Origin: Sabulitectum sp964386635
Lineage (GTDB): Bacteria; Fermentibacterota; Fermentibacteria; Fermentibacterales; JCC-6
Length of the DNA stretch: 64,000 nucleotides
Assembly (NCBI GenBank): GCA_964386635.1
Contig: CAYLRO010000002.1
Location: 43,515 to 107,514, forward strand
Reading direction: 5' to 3'
The translations under genes and the position numbers were made by a program. Of the stretch, positions 8,205-17,494 are shown piece by piece. The notes under the pieces are model-generated. The model saw nothing but the letters and a program-made list of their open reading frames with translations. It was not told where the DNA came from and did not search any database. Each line of letters opens with the position of its first letter. Within the stretch, counting starts at the first letter, position 1.

Positions 8205-9791
8205 ATGCAGATGAGGGTTCTTTCTGTTCTGTGCCTGACATGTGTCCTGTGCGGCATATCGTGCCTCTCCACCAGCCCGTCTTCCAGTGAGTTTCTTATA
8301 ACAGATATTCAGTTCACAGGTGATTCCGCAGGAACAGGTTCTTCTCTGCCTTTCTGTGAGTTCACCCTTCTATGGACCGTACCGGAAAACGGCGGCACAC
8401 TCTTTTACACTCTCTACAGATCTCCCTCTTCCTCTATTCAGGCTGATCCTTCAGTTGCAACTGTGGTGGGTGTTACAGCAGACAACACAGGAACAGATTC
8501 CAGTGAGCTTGAATGGGGAACGGACTACTTCTATGCGGTACTTGCTGAGAACAGTGCCGGGGACTCCTGGTGGAGCAGCGAAGTATCTTCATCAACACCT
8601 GTCTCTCCGTTTCCAGCCCCATGCCAGCTCTCGCAGTTGAAAACAGGTTTCACCGAATGCTCTCTTAGCTGGACTGCTGCAGAGGAGGGTTTTAAGTCCT
8701 ATACTGTTTTACGGTCCACGGAGCCCGGCATTCCTGGAATTCTCTGGTATTCCGATACTCTTTATGCAACAACGGATTTGGACTCAGTCTTTTTCACCGA
8801 TTCCCTGGCTTCATCTGTTGAATCCAGTTACTATGTGGTGGCTGTGGAAGATTCTTCAGGTTTATCCGGATTCAGTAACGAGGTGGAGTTCATCCCAGGG
8901 GGAGATGTGCCCTGGAGGATATCCGTCTGGAAGAGAGTGCTGGGGCTGGACGCTGACAACTACTCCGTAAGTGACAACGGGACCGGAATGTATACCTCCG
9001 TTAAGAGGACTGGTTATTCTGTAGGATATGTTCTGGATACTGCCCAGGGGGCACCTCTCAACCATCTCTGCGCTGATGTGGAGTTTCTGGGCGAGCTTTC
9101 AGACGGCTCTTTCGGAGTAGGTCTTGATCTCACCACCGGCCACAGATTCGCACTGTATCACAGTGATCTTTCAGAAGAGATTGTTTCAAGGCCCTTTCCA
9201 CCTGTTCTGTCCATGGCTGATACAGAGGAAGGGCTTCTGCTGGGCACTGCATCAACCACAGAACTTCTGGATCAGATTTCTCTTGAGACCCTTCATACTG
9301 CAAGTTTCGGCTGCAGGGAGTTTATTCTTTCATCCGAAGGCAGTCGCGTGTTCGTTCTGAACAGCTCAGGAGTGCTCATGGTGAATCTGCCTGATCTCTC
9401 TGTTGCAGCCGGTATTTCCGGAAGCTACTCCTCAATCCGGATGGGTTCTGATGGAAACATCAGGTGCAGCAGCAGCACAAGAGTTGAAGTGTATGATGCT
9501 GAATCACTTTCACTGATTCGGATGTTTGTCTTTCCACAACAGGCGGATAAAGATGAGGTGATCCTCCTGCCTCCTGAATGCAATGTGGTTTATGTACCGG
9601 TTTATGAAGATGACCGGCTTGTCTTCAGGGTCTGGGATACCCTCACCGGGGAGTCTCCCGGGTCCGTCCGGCCTGAGCATGTTGACCTGGTTGATCTGGA
9701 GGACATTCTGGCGTCCCCCCAGGGGGATTTCCTGTGGTGTCTGGGATATCAGGCCGACATGTCCCGCACTCTCTTCAGAATATCCCTTTAG
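8205..9791 (+). CDS. Secreted lipoprotein with fibronectin-III-like domains and a beta-propeller-like C-terminus
   Basis: The 528-residue protein begins MQMRVLSVLCLTCVLCGISC, a lipoprotein signal with lipobox GISC. Two fibronectin-type-III-like units follow at about residues 28-130 and 135-235 (FTLLWTVPENGG, YFYAVLAENSAG, SYYVVAVEDSSGLSGFSNEV). The remaining 290 residues are beta-rich repeats (GSRVFVLNSSGVLMVNLPDL) suggesting a propeller or stacked beta units. Probably displayed on the outer or inner membrane surface; the ligand is unknown. The next gene is a clear paralogue with the same architecture. The hairpin at 8147-8177 separates it from sat. Confidence 0.75.
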   Translation: MQMRVLSVLCLTCVLCGISCLSTSPSSSEFLITDIQFTGDSAGTGSSLPFCEFTLLWTVPENGGTLFYTLYRSPSSSIQADPSVATVVGVTADNTGTDSSELEWGTDYFYAVLAENSAGDSWWSSEVSSSTPVSPFPAPCQLSQLKTGFTECSLSWTAAEEGFKSYTVLRSTEPGIPGILWYSDTLYATTDLDSVFFTDSLASSVESSYYVVAVEDSSGLSGFSNEVEFIPGGDVPWRISVWKRVLGLDADNYSVSDNGTGMYTSVKRTGYSVGYVLDTAQGAPLNHLCADVEFLGELSDGSFGVGLDLTTGHRFALYHSDLSEEIVSRPFPPVLSMADTEEGLLLGTASTTELLDQISLETLHTASFGCREFILSSEGSRVFVLNSSGVLMVNLPDLSVAAGISGSYSSIRMGSDGNIRCSSSTRVEVYDAESLSLIRMFVFPQQADKDEVILLPPECNVVYVPVYEDDRLVFRVWDTLTGESPGSVRPEHVDLVDLEDILASPQGDFLWCLGYQADMSRTLFRISL

Positions 9792-9822
9792 TTCAGCTGG
9801 AACCGGCAGAAAGCTGCCGACT

Positions 9823-9828
9823 ATAATT
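9823..9828 (+). promoter_or_regulatory. Candidate -10 box (TATAAT) before the second FN3-like lipoprotein
   Basis: A perfect TATAAT lies 28 bases before the ATG at 9856, in the short gap between the paralogous lipoprotein genes. No good -35 hexamer is found 16-18 bases upstream, where a small hairpin CGGCAG-AAAG-CTGCCG (9805-9820) sits instead. It may be an independent promoter for the second copy. Confidence 0.35.
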
Positions 9829-9855
9829 CATATTGATTCTCTAAAAGGGGGCTGT

Positions 9856-11472
9856 ATGAAGCTGGCATTTTGTTTCGCTTTAATTTCGGTGCTGCTGTTA
9901 TCTCTGACCTCATGTGGCTCAACAGGTCCTTCAGAACCTGATTTCCTTTTTACTTCCCTGGAGTTTACCGGTGATTCTACCGGGGAAGAACCAATATGCC
10001 AGTTTACGCTCATGTGGGAGTATCCTGTTCCAGACACGCGTTTTGAGTACACCGTCTTCCGAAGCCTGGTTCCGTCAATTCAGAGCGATCCTGAAGAAGC
10101 AGAAGCTCTTGCAACTCTTCTGACGCGAAACTGGATAGATTCTGAGAATATTGATTGGGGAACAGTTTACTATTATGCGGTGAGGGCCATTCCTGCTGAA
10201 GGATCCACCAGATGGAGCGACGAGATATCTGTTCAGTCTCCCGATTCACCCTATCCTGAACCTGTTGTACTTGATTTTGAAAAAGTCAATTTTACCTTCT
10301 GCCGTTTGATCTGGACTGAATACATGGAGGATGACTTTGCAGCATATCATGTTCTCAGAAGTTACCTTCCGGATATAGAAAAGAATCCGTCATACATGCA
10401 TGACACTCTGTTTACCACCTCAGACAGGGCAACTTTAACTTTTACGGATACCACATTAACGGCTCCGCCGGGTTATTTCTACACTGTTGTCACTGTGGAC
10501 TCCACCGGCCTGGGTTCTTACAGTAATGTGGTGGAGTTTCTGCCTGGTGGTGACATCCCCTGGAGAGTAACGAGGATCGTTTCTACAAACCCATACAGCG
10601 ATTCACATTTTCACATAAGCTACATTTCTCAGGACCAGAGCTATTTCCTCACTTCGGTGGACAACTACGGTGCTAAATACATAGAGAAAAGAAGAAGCAG
10701 TGACGGCCAGTGGCTTGGAGCATTGGACTGTCAGGAAAGATGTTCTGCAGAACTCCTTAATGGAAACATAGTTGTGAGTACCGATGATTGGTCCAGTGAA
10801 AAACTGACTGTTTACAGTCCCTCATTGTCAGAGCTCACAGCTGTTTCTGTCAGCTTCCCCATACTTGCACTGATTGACACTCCTGAAGGAATACTTGCAT
10901 CCTGCCAGAACGAACGTATTCTATTCGACAGAGAAACACTGGATATTCTGCAAATCATTCCGATACCTTCTTTCAGTCGGGGTACGCTGTCTCCAGACGG
11001 GAACAGGCTCTATCTCACAAGCTGGAACGGTATAGTCACCGGTTACAGCTTACCGGATTTCAGCACCTTCGGTGAAACCGGGTCCGGTTTCAATGACGCT
11101 TACATCGATTCAGATGGGAATTTGTGCTGCGCAGGAGATTTTGGCACTGCAGTTTATAACGGAGCAACACTTGAGCTGATTGATCAGTATGACTTTCCTT
11201 CGGATATAACGCCTCTTCAGGGGGTAAGTTTCCTTAAGCCCGGCGGCGGATACGTTTACGGCTGGGATTACCAGGACGCTCCCGGTGGAGGCAGTTTCAT
11301 TATTTATGTACTTGATTCAGAGGAGAAAGAGCTTGCCGGAACAATTGCTGTGGAGGGAGAGGACATCTACGGCCCGGAAAGATTCCACTCATCACCGGAT
11401 GGATCATTCCTGTGGTTCTCCAGGCAATGTTATGACTCCAACCAGACCGTCTATGTGAGGCTGGGGATCTGA
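9856..11472 (+). CDS. Secreted lipoprotein, paralogue of the preceding gene
   Basis: The 538-residue protein has the signal peptide MKLAFCFALISVLLLSLTSC with lipobox LTSC. The mature part repeats the layout of the upstream gene: an opening block FTSLEFTGDSTGEEPICQFT comparable to its ITDIQFTGDSAGT, two FN3-like units (residues about 30-130 and 135-235), a GGDIPWRV joint comparable to GGDVPWRI, then a C-terminal beta-repeat region. The ATG at 9856 is preferred because it gives the complete lipoprotein signal; the frame is open further upstream within the previous gene. It ends seven bases before the convergent PrsW gene. Function unknown, possibly surface binding or adhesion. Confidence 0.75.
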   Translation: MKLAFCFALISVLLLSLTSCGSTGPSEPDFLFTSLEFTGDSTGEEPICQFTLMWEYPVPDTRFEYTVFRSLVPSIQSDPEEAEALATLLTRNWIDSENIDWGTVYYYAVRAIPAEGSTRWSDEISVQSPDSPYPEPVVLDFEKVNFTFCRLIWTEYMEDDFAAYHVLRSYLPDIEKNPSYMHDTLFTTSDRATLTFTDTTLTAPPGYFYTVVTVDSTGLGSYSNVVEFLPGGDIPWRVTRIVSTNPYSDSHFHISYISQDQSYFLTSVDNYGAKYIEKRRSSDGQWLGALDCQERCSAELLNGNIVVSTDDWSSEKLTVYSPSLSELTAVSVSFPILALIDTPEGILASCQNERILFDRETLDILQIIPIPSFSRGTLSPDGNRLYLTSWNGIVTGYSLPDFSTFGETGSGFNDAYIDSDGNLCCAGDFGTAVYNGATLELIDQYDFPSDITPLQGVSFLKPGGGYVYGWDYQDAPGGGSFIIYVLDSEEKELAGTIAVEGEDIYGPERFHSSPDGSFLWFSRQCYDSNQTVYVRLGI

Positions 11473-11479
11473 ATAGTTT

Positions 11480-12415
11480 TCAGTTCTTCCTCTTCAGAGT
11501 TATCAGCAGCACACCTGCAGTTACAGGCAGTGCTGTGATCAGCATGGCACCTCCCAGCACTGTGGACAGGTCAGCATCTTCAACTCCTGAACCAACGAGA
11601 AGACCCAGAATAATCAGTGCCCAGAAGACGCCTGACAGAACAAGAAGTGTAACACCGGCCACCCTCCTGCAGCCTGCTGATCTTTTGGAAAGCGGTTCCC
11701 TCAAGGGTTCATATTCCGGTTCTGCAGGCAGGGAAGAGGCAGCCCATCTGGCGGCTGATAAAGCCCTGCCTTTCTTCAGGTACCTGATGCCTGTTATGAA
11801 GTAGAAAACAACCATGGGGATTACAAGCAGAGAAGCGCTTGTACCTGAAAGAGCAAATGTGTCGTAAGCGGCATGGAGCAGCCAGGGTATCAGCAAAGCT
11901 CTGGCAATGTTACCGGCTTTGTTCGAACCGCCGAACTTTGCCAGGCCCAGGAAGTACCCCATGAGTACTCCTGTGAATGTATGTCCCGGTATTGAGGTGA
12001 GAGCTCTGGCAATTCCCACGCCGATACCGTGCTCAAGAACGTAGAGGAGATTTTCCGCAAGAGCGAATCCGATGGAGATGGCTCCCGCATAGACAATTCC
12101 GTCATTGGATTCATTGAAGTTTCTGTTCCTCCACACGAAAAGGAAGAACACAAGAAGTTTTGCCACCTCCTCCACTGGTGCAATAACAAGAAAAGACTGA
12201 AGGGCAGCCCCGGTAACACCTCCCGTTTGAAAGATTGAGAGTTCAAGAATCGGGACCTCCAGAAAAGCTGCAGGTATAACAGAAAGGCATCCCAGGAAGA
12301 GCATTTTCAGCACATAACCCAGCGGTTCTTTTTCATATCTGTCAAACCGGAGTATCCAGATCAGAAAGAGAACAGGGGGAGTTACCGCAAGAATGACAGG
12401 GAGCAGGATTCCCAT
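11480..12415 (-). CDS. PrsW-family intramembrane metalloprotease-like protein
   Basis: The 311-residue polytopic membrane protein carries PrsW family marks: EKEP after TM1, the EEVAKL motif in the middle, GIVYAGAISIGFALAENLLY, PGHTFTGVLMGY, and a C-terminal LLHAAYD. The glutamates and histidines lie in or at transmembrane helices, as in PrsW/CPBP-type proteases. In Bacillus, PrsW cleaves an anti-sigma factor; the substrate here is unknown. About eight hydrophobic segments are apparent. It is the last gene of a four-gene minus-strand run (barrel, SppA fusion, DUF1846, PrsW), starting 21 bases after the DUF1846 stop. It is convergent with the lipoprotein gene. Confidence 0.85.
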   Translation of the reverse strand: MGILLPVILAVTPPVLFLIWILRFDRYEKEPLGYVLKMLFLGCLSVIPAAFLEVPILELSIFQTGGVTGAALQSFLVIAPVEEVAKLLVFFLFVWRNRNFNESNDGIVYAGAISIGFALAENLLYVLEHGIGVGIARALTSIPGHTFTGVLMGYFLGLAKFGGSNKAGNIARALLIPWLLHAAYDTFALSGTSASLLVIPMVVFYFITGIRYLKKGRALSAARWAASSLPAEPEYEPLREPLSKRSAGCRRVAGVTLLVLSGVFWALIILGLLVGSGVEDADLSTVLGGAMLITALPVTAGVLLITLKRKN

Positions 12416-12436
12416 TTTGCCTGACCTTTCAGCAAA

Positions 12437-13933
12437 TCAGTTTACATACAGTCTTGAACTGGCGAATCGGGGATCACTGGTGACATTGATCCCAAGATTT
12501 CTCAGGCCGCTTTCGTCTCCGGAAGAAGGCATATGCGTCAGGTGTGCTTCGCAGTTTTTCAGATCGGTCAGTTTCTCCATGCCTTTTGCCGCGTCTTCTG
12601 AAGCAGCTGCGCTTACGCTGAGGGCAATGAGCACTTCCTCAAGGTTAAGGTGGAGGGGAAGTGATCCTGTTGCCTTCTTCAGGTTTCTTATGGACTGGAT
12701 TATTTCAGGAGAGAGCAGGTGGGTTTTCTTGTCAATTCCTGCCAGGACCTTGACTGCATTGAGAACTGCAGCTGAAGACGCATGCATCAGCGGTGAGCCT
12801 GTTCCTGTGACTATAGTACCATCCTTCAGCTGTATTGCAGCGGTTTTGGCCTCCGAATTTCCTTCTTTTCCGGCTCTCTTTTCAGCCTGTTCAACCACAG
12901 GACGGCTGTATCTGGTGAGATTGAGGTTGTTCATGAGAAGTTCTATCTTTTCAACGGTTTTGCTGTCTGCCAGACCCATTGCGTATTCGCACCGGTACCG
13001 GAAATATCTTCTTATGATTTCCTGCCTGGCTGCATTGCGAACAACATCGTCATTCACAATACCAAAGCCGATTCTGTTTACGCCCATGTCTGTTGGGGAG
13101 GCATAAGGCGCTTCCTGGCCGGTGATCTTTTCAAGAATCCTTTTCACCAGAGGGAAGGCTTCCACGTCTCTGTTGTAGTTGATGGCAACTTTTCCGTAAG
13201 CGTCAAGGTGGAAAGGATCCACCAGATTCACATCCAGAAGATCAGCAGTTGCTGCTTCGTAGGCGTCGTTCACCGGGTGTTTCAGTGGCAGATTCCAGAC
13301 AGGAAAAGTTTCGAACTTGGCGTATCCCGCCTCAATGTTTCTCTGGTGGTCATGATAGAGCTGTGAGAGGCATGTAGCCAGCTTGCCGCTTCCAGGCCCG
13401 GGGCCTGTAACCACTACAAGGGGTTTTGTCGGGGGTATATAGTCATTCCTGCCATAGCCTTCTTCACTGACTATGAGATCTACATTGGTAGGATATCCCC
13501 TGGTGAAGTAGTGCCTGAAAACATCTACTCCTCTGTTCTTCAGTTTGTTCTCGAAAGCAATTGCTGAAGGCTGTTCTTCAAACCTTGTGATTACCACTCC
13601 CCGGAGCTGAATTCCCCTGGAACGGAAACCGTCAATAAGCATCAGCGCATCGGAATCGTAGGTTATTCCGAAATCACCTCTGATCTTTCTCTTCTCGATG
13701 TCTCCTGCATAGATGCAGAGAATTATCTCCGCCTGATCCTTCAGCTGCTCCAGAAGCCGGAGCTTAACATTGGGATCGTAGCCGGGCAGTACTCTGGCTG
13801 CATGATGATCAAACATCAGCTTGCCACCGAATTCAAGGTAAAGACGCCCACTGGAAGCCTTTACTCTTCTTACTATTTCAGTAGTCTGTTCCGCCAGGTA
13901 CTTTTCATTATCAAAACCATTTTTCGCAATCAC
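12437..13933 (-). CDS. DUF1846 domain-containing protein
   Basis: About 498 residues and a full-length DUF1846 match: NGFDNEKYLAEQT at the start, LYLEFGGKLMFDHHAARVLPG, PGPGSGKLATCLSQLYHD near residue 190, and MGVNRIGFGIVNDD. The PGPGSGK segment resembles a nucleotide-binding loop. Family members have solved structures but no settled function. The start is set at the GTG at 13933, which has GAGGGAG at ideal spacing and matches the usual family N-terminus; an in-frame TTG at 13984 would overlap the SppA gene by 14 bases. It lies between the SppA fusion and PrsW in the same orientation. Confidence 0.9.
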   Translation of the reverse strand: MIAKNGFDNEKYLAEQTTEIVRRVKASSGRLYLEFGGKLMFDHHAARVLPGYDPNVKLRLLEQLKDQAEIILCIYAGDIEKRKIRGDFGITYDSDALMLIDGFRSRGIQLRGVVITRFEEQPSAIAFENKLKNRGVDVFRHYFTRGYPTNVDLIVSEEGYGRNDYIPPTKPLVVVTGPGPGSGKLATCLSQLYHDHQRNIEAGYAKFETFPVWNLPLKHPVNDAYEAATADLLDVNLVDPFHLDAYGKVAINYNRDVEAFPLVKRILEKITGQEAPYASPTDMGVNRIGFGIVNDDVVRNAARQEIIRRYFRYRCEYAMGLADSKTVEKIELLMNNLNLTRYSRPVVEQAEKRAGKEGNSEAKTAAIQLKDGTIVTGTGSPLMHASSAAVLNAVKVLAGIDKKTHLLSPEIIQSIRNLKKATGSLPLHLNLEEVLIALSVSAAASEDAAKGMEKLTDLKNCEAHLTHMPSSGDESGLRNLGINVTSDPRFASSRLYVN

Positions 13934-13970
13934 CGGAATTCTCCCTCTGGTTCTATTGTCCTGGTTTTTT

Positions 13971-16310
13971 CTATTCCATAACAATTACAGGAGCCAGATA
14001 AAGAGGACCGGCGGTGTTCAGAAGAGGATCGTCTGCCAGCTCGGTTACTGTTTCTGCAATGGAGTTGAAGCCGAAAGGACTTAAGCTTATTGAACCAAAC
14101 CCTGACGTTGCCGGATAAACCAGTATTTCAGGTTCGTTCTGGTCAATTCCCCCCAGATGAGCAGCGTATGCAATTGCATCAAGCACTCCGCCATTGTAGT
14201 CAACAAGCCCCAGCTCAAGGGCATCCATTCCAGCCCAGACCCTTCCCTGTCCGATTGAATCCACTTCCTCAAAAGTCATGCCTCTGGATTCCGCAACGGT
14301 TCCTGCGAAAAGTTCGTATCCCTGACGCATTGCTGCGAAATGTCTGTCAAACTCGTCTTCGGTATATGGTTCGAAGGGGTTTCCCGGGTTTCCTGAAGGC
14401 TCGATTTCCACCTTTTCCACATTTATGCCGATTCTTTCCATAAGATCACCGAAAACGAACTTTCCGCTGATGATTCCGATTGAACCGGTTATTGTGGTTT
14501 TATCAGCAAAGATGGCATCTGCTCCACAAGCCATGTAGTAGCCTCCGCTTGCAGCAACAGCACCCATGCTTACCACAACAGGCATTCTTTCTCTGATGTT
14601 CTCCACTGCATGGAACATGTCAGCACTGGCCATGGCATCACCACCGCCTGAGTTTATTCTAAGGACTATTGCCTTGACCCCTGGCTGTGCAGCGGCACTC
14701 TCAAGCATGCTTACCACAGTTTCGCTGCCCATTGTTCTACCCATTATGGATGAACCGCTTTCCCCGTTTATTATGTTGCCGTCAGCCACCACAACGGCTA
14801 CTCTGGGGTTTTCCCCCCACAGAGAAGGTGTTTCAGGAATCGAACTGTAATATCCGGTTGTCATGGAGGTAATCGATCTTCCAAGTTCATCCTCTACAAA
14901 TTCCTCGAACTGATCTTGATAAAGCAGTGTGTCTGCGAGACCCATACCAACCATGGACTCACCGGCAAAAGGACTGTTGTTGAAGAGCACGCTCATCTGG
15001 GCCGGTTCAAGTCCCCTGCCTTCAGAAATACCTCTGACTATTTCACTCTTCAGATTTTCCAACAGAGCTGTTGTCGCTTCGATCTGGGAATCTGATATGG
15101 AGTATTCGGTGAGCATGTCACTGGCACTTTTGTAGTCTCCGATATGCATCAGGTCAGGATAGAGACCCAGTTTGTCCAGAAATCCCCTTACAAAAAATGT
15201 GTATCCTGTGAATCCGCGCACTGAGATCTGTCCCGCTTTGTGGATGCAGATTGCACGGCAGGCGCTTGCTGCATAGTATGAAGCGTTGTCGGCATACTCC
15301 ATGTATCCGTATACAGGTTTACCGGCAGACCGGTAATCTGTCAGGACCTCTCTTAACTCTTCACTCTGGGCTGTGCTGAAAGAGTAGTCTGAAAAATCTA
15401 CCATTACCCCTTTTATTGCATCATCCTGAACTCCTGCAGCAAGGGATGCGATGTTCTCAGTGAAGGAGGCAATTCTCGGACCCAGGAAGGTTTTAGAGGG
15501 CAGTTCATCACCGTGGTCTGTTGAAAAGGAAAGAAATTCCGGCAGCGGTTGAATGACACTTGGCCTTGCGTTGTCGAACATGAGTATCTCACCTGTTGTA
15601 CCGGTATAGTTCCCGTCAGGGATCTCTGCCCCTGCAGTAATTCCGGTCTTGCCGAAATCAAGCTGAAGCCCCAGGCTGAAAGTGTCATTTTCACCGTAAG
15701 AACCCCGGATTGCCAGGCCGTCCAGAGGCCTTGCTTCTATTCCTGCAGCCCACCTGTCAGGGATAATCCCGGATTCGAACCTGTAGTCTCCAGTAAGTGT
15801 GACCATGTGATTGCCCAGTGGTCTGATTGCGACTCCTGTGATGTAGCAGTCATCAATATCCCCGGTTGCTGTTCTGGCGGTAGCTCCGAGGCCGATATGA
15901 TCGTCCGGTCTGTAAGTAAGACCCAGTGTGACGAATTTTTCCCCTTCCTGGGCGTGGTTGTTTACTGTGGGATCGTACCAGGTGTAACCGAAACCAGCGG
16001 AGAGATTGCCGGTTCTGAACGATCCTCCTGTTGTGAATCGTCTCAGGTTCTGATTGTCTTCCCACCAGCCTGTGAAACCTCCGGTCTTACTGTCCAGCGT
16101 TACCCTGTCAAAGTGTTCGAAGGTGCTGTCGCTGAGAACAAAACCCACCCGGATGGTGTTGGAAAGAAGCCAGGATGTGCCGGATGGATTTACCAGAAGA
16201 GAATTGTCCGCTTCAGGATATGCAGTCCACCAGAACGGGACAGATGGTCCTGGAGCAGGATCCATTGCCCATGAAAGAAGAACCGTCATTACCAGTACTG
16301 AAATGCTCAT
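13971..16310 (-). CDS. sppA: Protease IV (SppA, S49) fused to an N-terminal beta-barrel-like domain
   Basis: The 779-residue protein has two parts. After a short signal-like segment (MSISVLVMTVLLSWA), residues about 25-250 form alternating aromatic/glycine beta strands typical of a small outer-membrane barrel (VGFVLSDST, LSAGFGYTWYDP, LGLTYRPDDHIGLGA). The rest is a full-length 67-kDa-type SppA with both S49 repeats. The catalytic dyad is identifiable as Lys394 in DYKSASD and Ser588 in VAASGGYYMA. These are 194 apart, against 200 for K209/S409 of E. coli SppA, so about 185 residues are added N-terminally. SppA degrades cleaved signal peptides and membrane-protein fragments. It follows the barrel gene by 13 bases. 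Confidence 0.88.
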   Translation of the reverse strand: MSISVLVMTVLLSWAMDPAPGPSVPFWWTAYPEADNSLLVNPSGTSWLLSNTIRVGFVLSDSTFEHFDRVTLDSKTGGFTGWWEDNQNLRRFTTGGSFRTGNLSAGFGYTWYDPTVNNHAQEGEKFVTLGLTYRPDDHIGLGATARTATGDIDDCYITGVAIRPLGNHMVTLTGDYRFESGIIPDRWAAGIEARPLDGLAIRGSYGENDTFSLGLQLDFGKTGITAGAEIPDGNYTGTTGEILMFDNARPSVIQPLPEFLSFSTDHGDELPSKTFLGPRIASFTENIASLAAGVQDDAIKGVMVDFSDYSFSTAQSEELREVLTDYRSAGKPVYGYMEYADNASYYAASACRAICIHKAGQISVRGFTGYTFFVRGFLDKLGLYPDLMHIGDYKSASDMLTEYSISDSQIEATTALLENLKSEIVRGISEGRGLEPAQMSVLFNNSPFAGESMVGMGLADTLLYQDQFEEFVEDELGRSITSMTTGYYSSIPETPSLWGENPRVAVVVADGNIINGESGSSIMGRTMGSETVVSMLESAAAQPGVKAIVLRINSGGGDAMASADMFHAVENIRERMPVVVSMGAVAASGGYYMACGADAIFADKTTITGSIGIISGKFVFGDLMERIGINVEKVEIEPSGNPGNPFEPYTEDEFDRHFAAMRQGYELFAGTVAESRGMTFEEVDSIGQGRVWAGMDALELGLVDYNGGVLDAIAYAAHLGGIDQNEPEILVYPATSGFGSISLSPFGFNSIAETVTELADDPLLNTAGPLYLAPVIVME

Positions 16311-16323
16311 CCCCTACCCCCTT

Positions 16324-17355
16324 TTAAAATGCACTGTTGAATCCTGTTGAGAGAATCATACCCTGGTCTCCCCATCCAGCGTCCATTCTCATCATTGCCT
16401 GCTGATTGGCACCTATCCTGATGCCTCCGCCTGCATCTGTATGAAGATCGTCCATTGAAAGCTCACCGATGTTTTCCCCTGATCTTCCTGCCTCTGCAAA
16501 TCCTGCCACGGCCAGAGTGAGTGCCGGTTGTCCATTCTCATCCTTCAGCGTGAGGATCCTTTGTCTTGCCTCGAATTGCCCGAGAACCCAGGCTCCTCCG
16601 GTAAACCGGTAGTCGCTGTATCCTCTGAAGTCATTGTGAGCGCCAATGCCTGAAGTATAAGGCACAGGGGTTTCTTCAACATTGAAGTGTCTGTAGAGTC
16701 TGGTTCCTGCTGCCAGTTCTCCTCCTTCCCATGGCCTGACCTGGAGTCTGACCCTTCCAGAAATCCCTGAGTAAGATACATCACCTGCCTGGAAAAATCC
16801 CTGAGTTTCAAAGAGCAGATCGCCGTTTACCGGTACGGGAAACACCCCTGTAACAGCAGCGGATGCGCCTGCTGTCTGTGTGGGATTGAACACTTCTCCC
16901 GGGATTCTTTCCCAGAGATAGCTTTCTTCTCTGTTGAATACAGATGAATGCCTTGCATCCAGTCCTGCAGAAACACTGAAGTTTTCAGAAAGAGGAAGAG
17001 TGTAGACTGATGTGAGATGAACCATTTCAATGTCCATTGTCGCGAAACTGTCCGGGTCAGTGTTGTTTCCCCAGCCGAACCAGTTCTTGTCCAGGATCTT
17101 TCTGCATTCAAGATTTGAATTGAGAATCCCCTGGTGAATCACCTGTGTAAGAGCAGGCTGGAACTTGATCACACCTGCAGTGCCGTAATAGGTATCCACG
17201 GAAAACATGGTAACCGGCTGATCTGATCCGATCTGTGTTACCAGGTATCCTCCCAGAAGGAATCCAGTGGATGAAGAGTAACCCAGTACGGGCAATACAG
17301 TAAAAGCCCCTGCAGCAGCTGCGGCAATTGACAGTATGAAAATAGCGTATTTCAT
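16324..17355 (-). CDS. BamA/TamA-like outer-membrane beta-barrel protein (surface antigen D15-like)
   Basis: The 343-residue protein has a clear signal peptide (MKYAIFILSIAAAAAGAFT), then an entirely beta-rich sequence. The C-terminal part resembles the Omp85 barrel: RVRLQVRPWEGGELAAGTRLYR, the FRGYSDYRFTG segment (compare the FRGY-type motif of BamA loop 6), and a terminal GMILSTGFNSAF ending in phenylalanine. No POTRA domain is apparent, so it is a barrel-only member. The start ATG at 17355 has GGAG six bases upstream; the longer reading to 17472 lacks support. It heads the minus-strand envelope operon and is divergent from the glycosyltransferase at 17495. Confidence 0.75.
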   Translation of the reverse strand: MKYAIFILSIAAAAAGAFTVLPVLGYSSSTGFLLGGYLVTQIGSDQPVTMFSVDTYYGTAGVIKFQPALTQVIHQGILNSNLECRKILDKNWFGWGNNTDPDSFATMDIEMVHLTSVYTLPLSENFSVSAGLDARHSSVFNREESYLWERIPGEVFNPTQTAGASAAVTGVFPVPVNGDLLFETQGFFQAGDVSYSGISGRVRLQVRPWEGGELAAGTRLYRHFNVEETPVPYTSGIGAHNDFRGYSDYRFTGGAWVLGQFEARQRILTLKDENGQPALTLAVAGFAEAGRSGENIGELSMDDLHTDAGGGIRIGANQQAMMRMDAGWGDQGMILSTGFNSAF

Positions 17356-17494
17356 GGACATCTCCAGTCTGGTTTCTGATTTGCATGGAACATAGTTGCT
17401 GCTGATGATTACAGAAAGTCGCCGGGAGAATGCAGTACTCTGCAGGGAACCTGATGGATTATATTGCTGCAAACCGTTAAACTGGAGGGTGGGG

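Noticed and set aside
13934..13984. TTG start of the DUF1846 gene overlapping the SppA stop
   Set aside because: No ribosome site; the GTG at 13933 has an excellent one and fits the family N-terminus.
17356..17472. 39-residue N-terminal extension of the barrel protein
   Set aside because: It would precede a clear signal peptide; the ATG at 17355 has a ribosome site.
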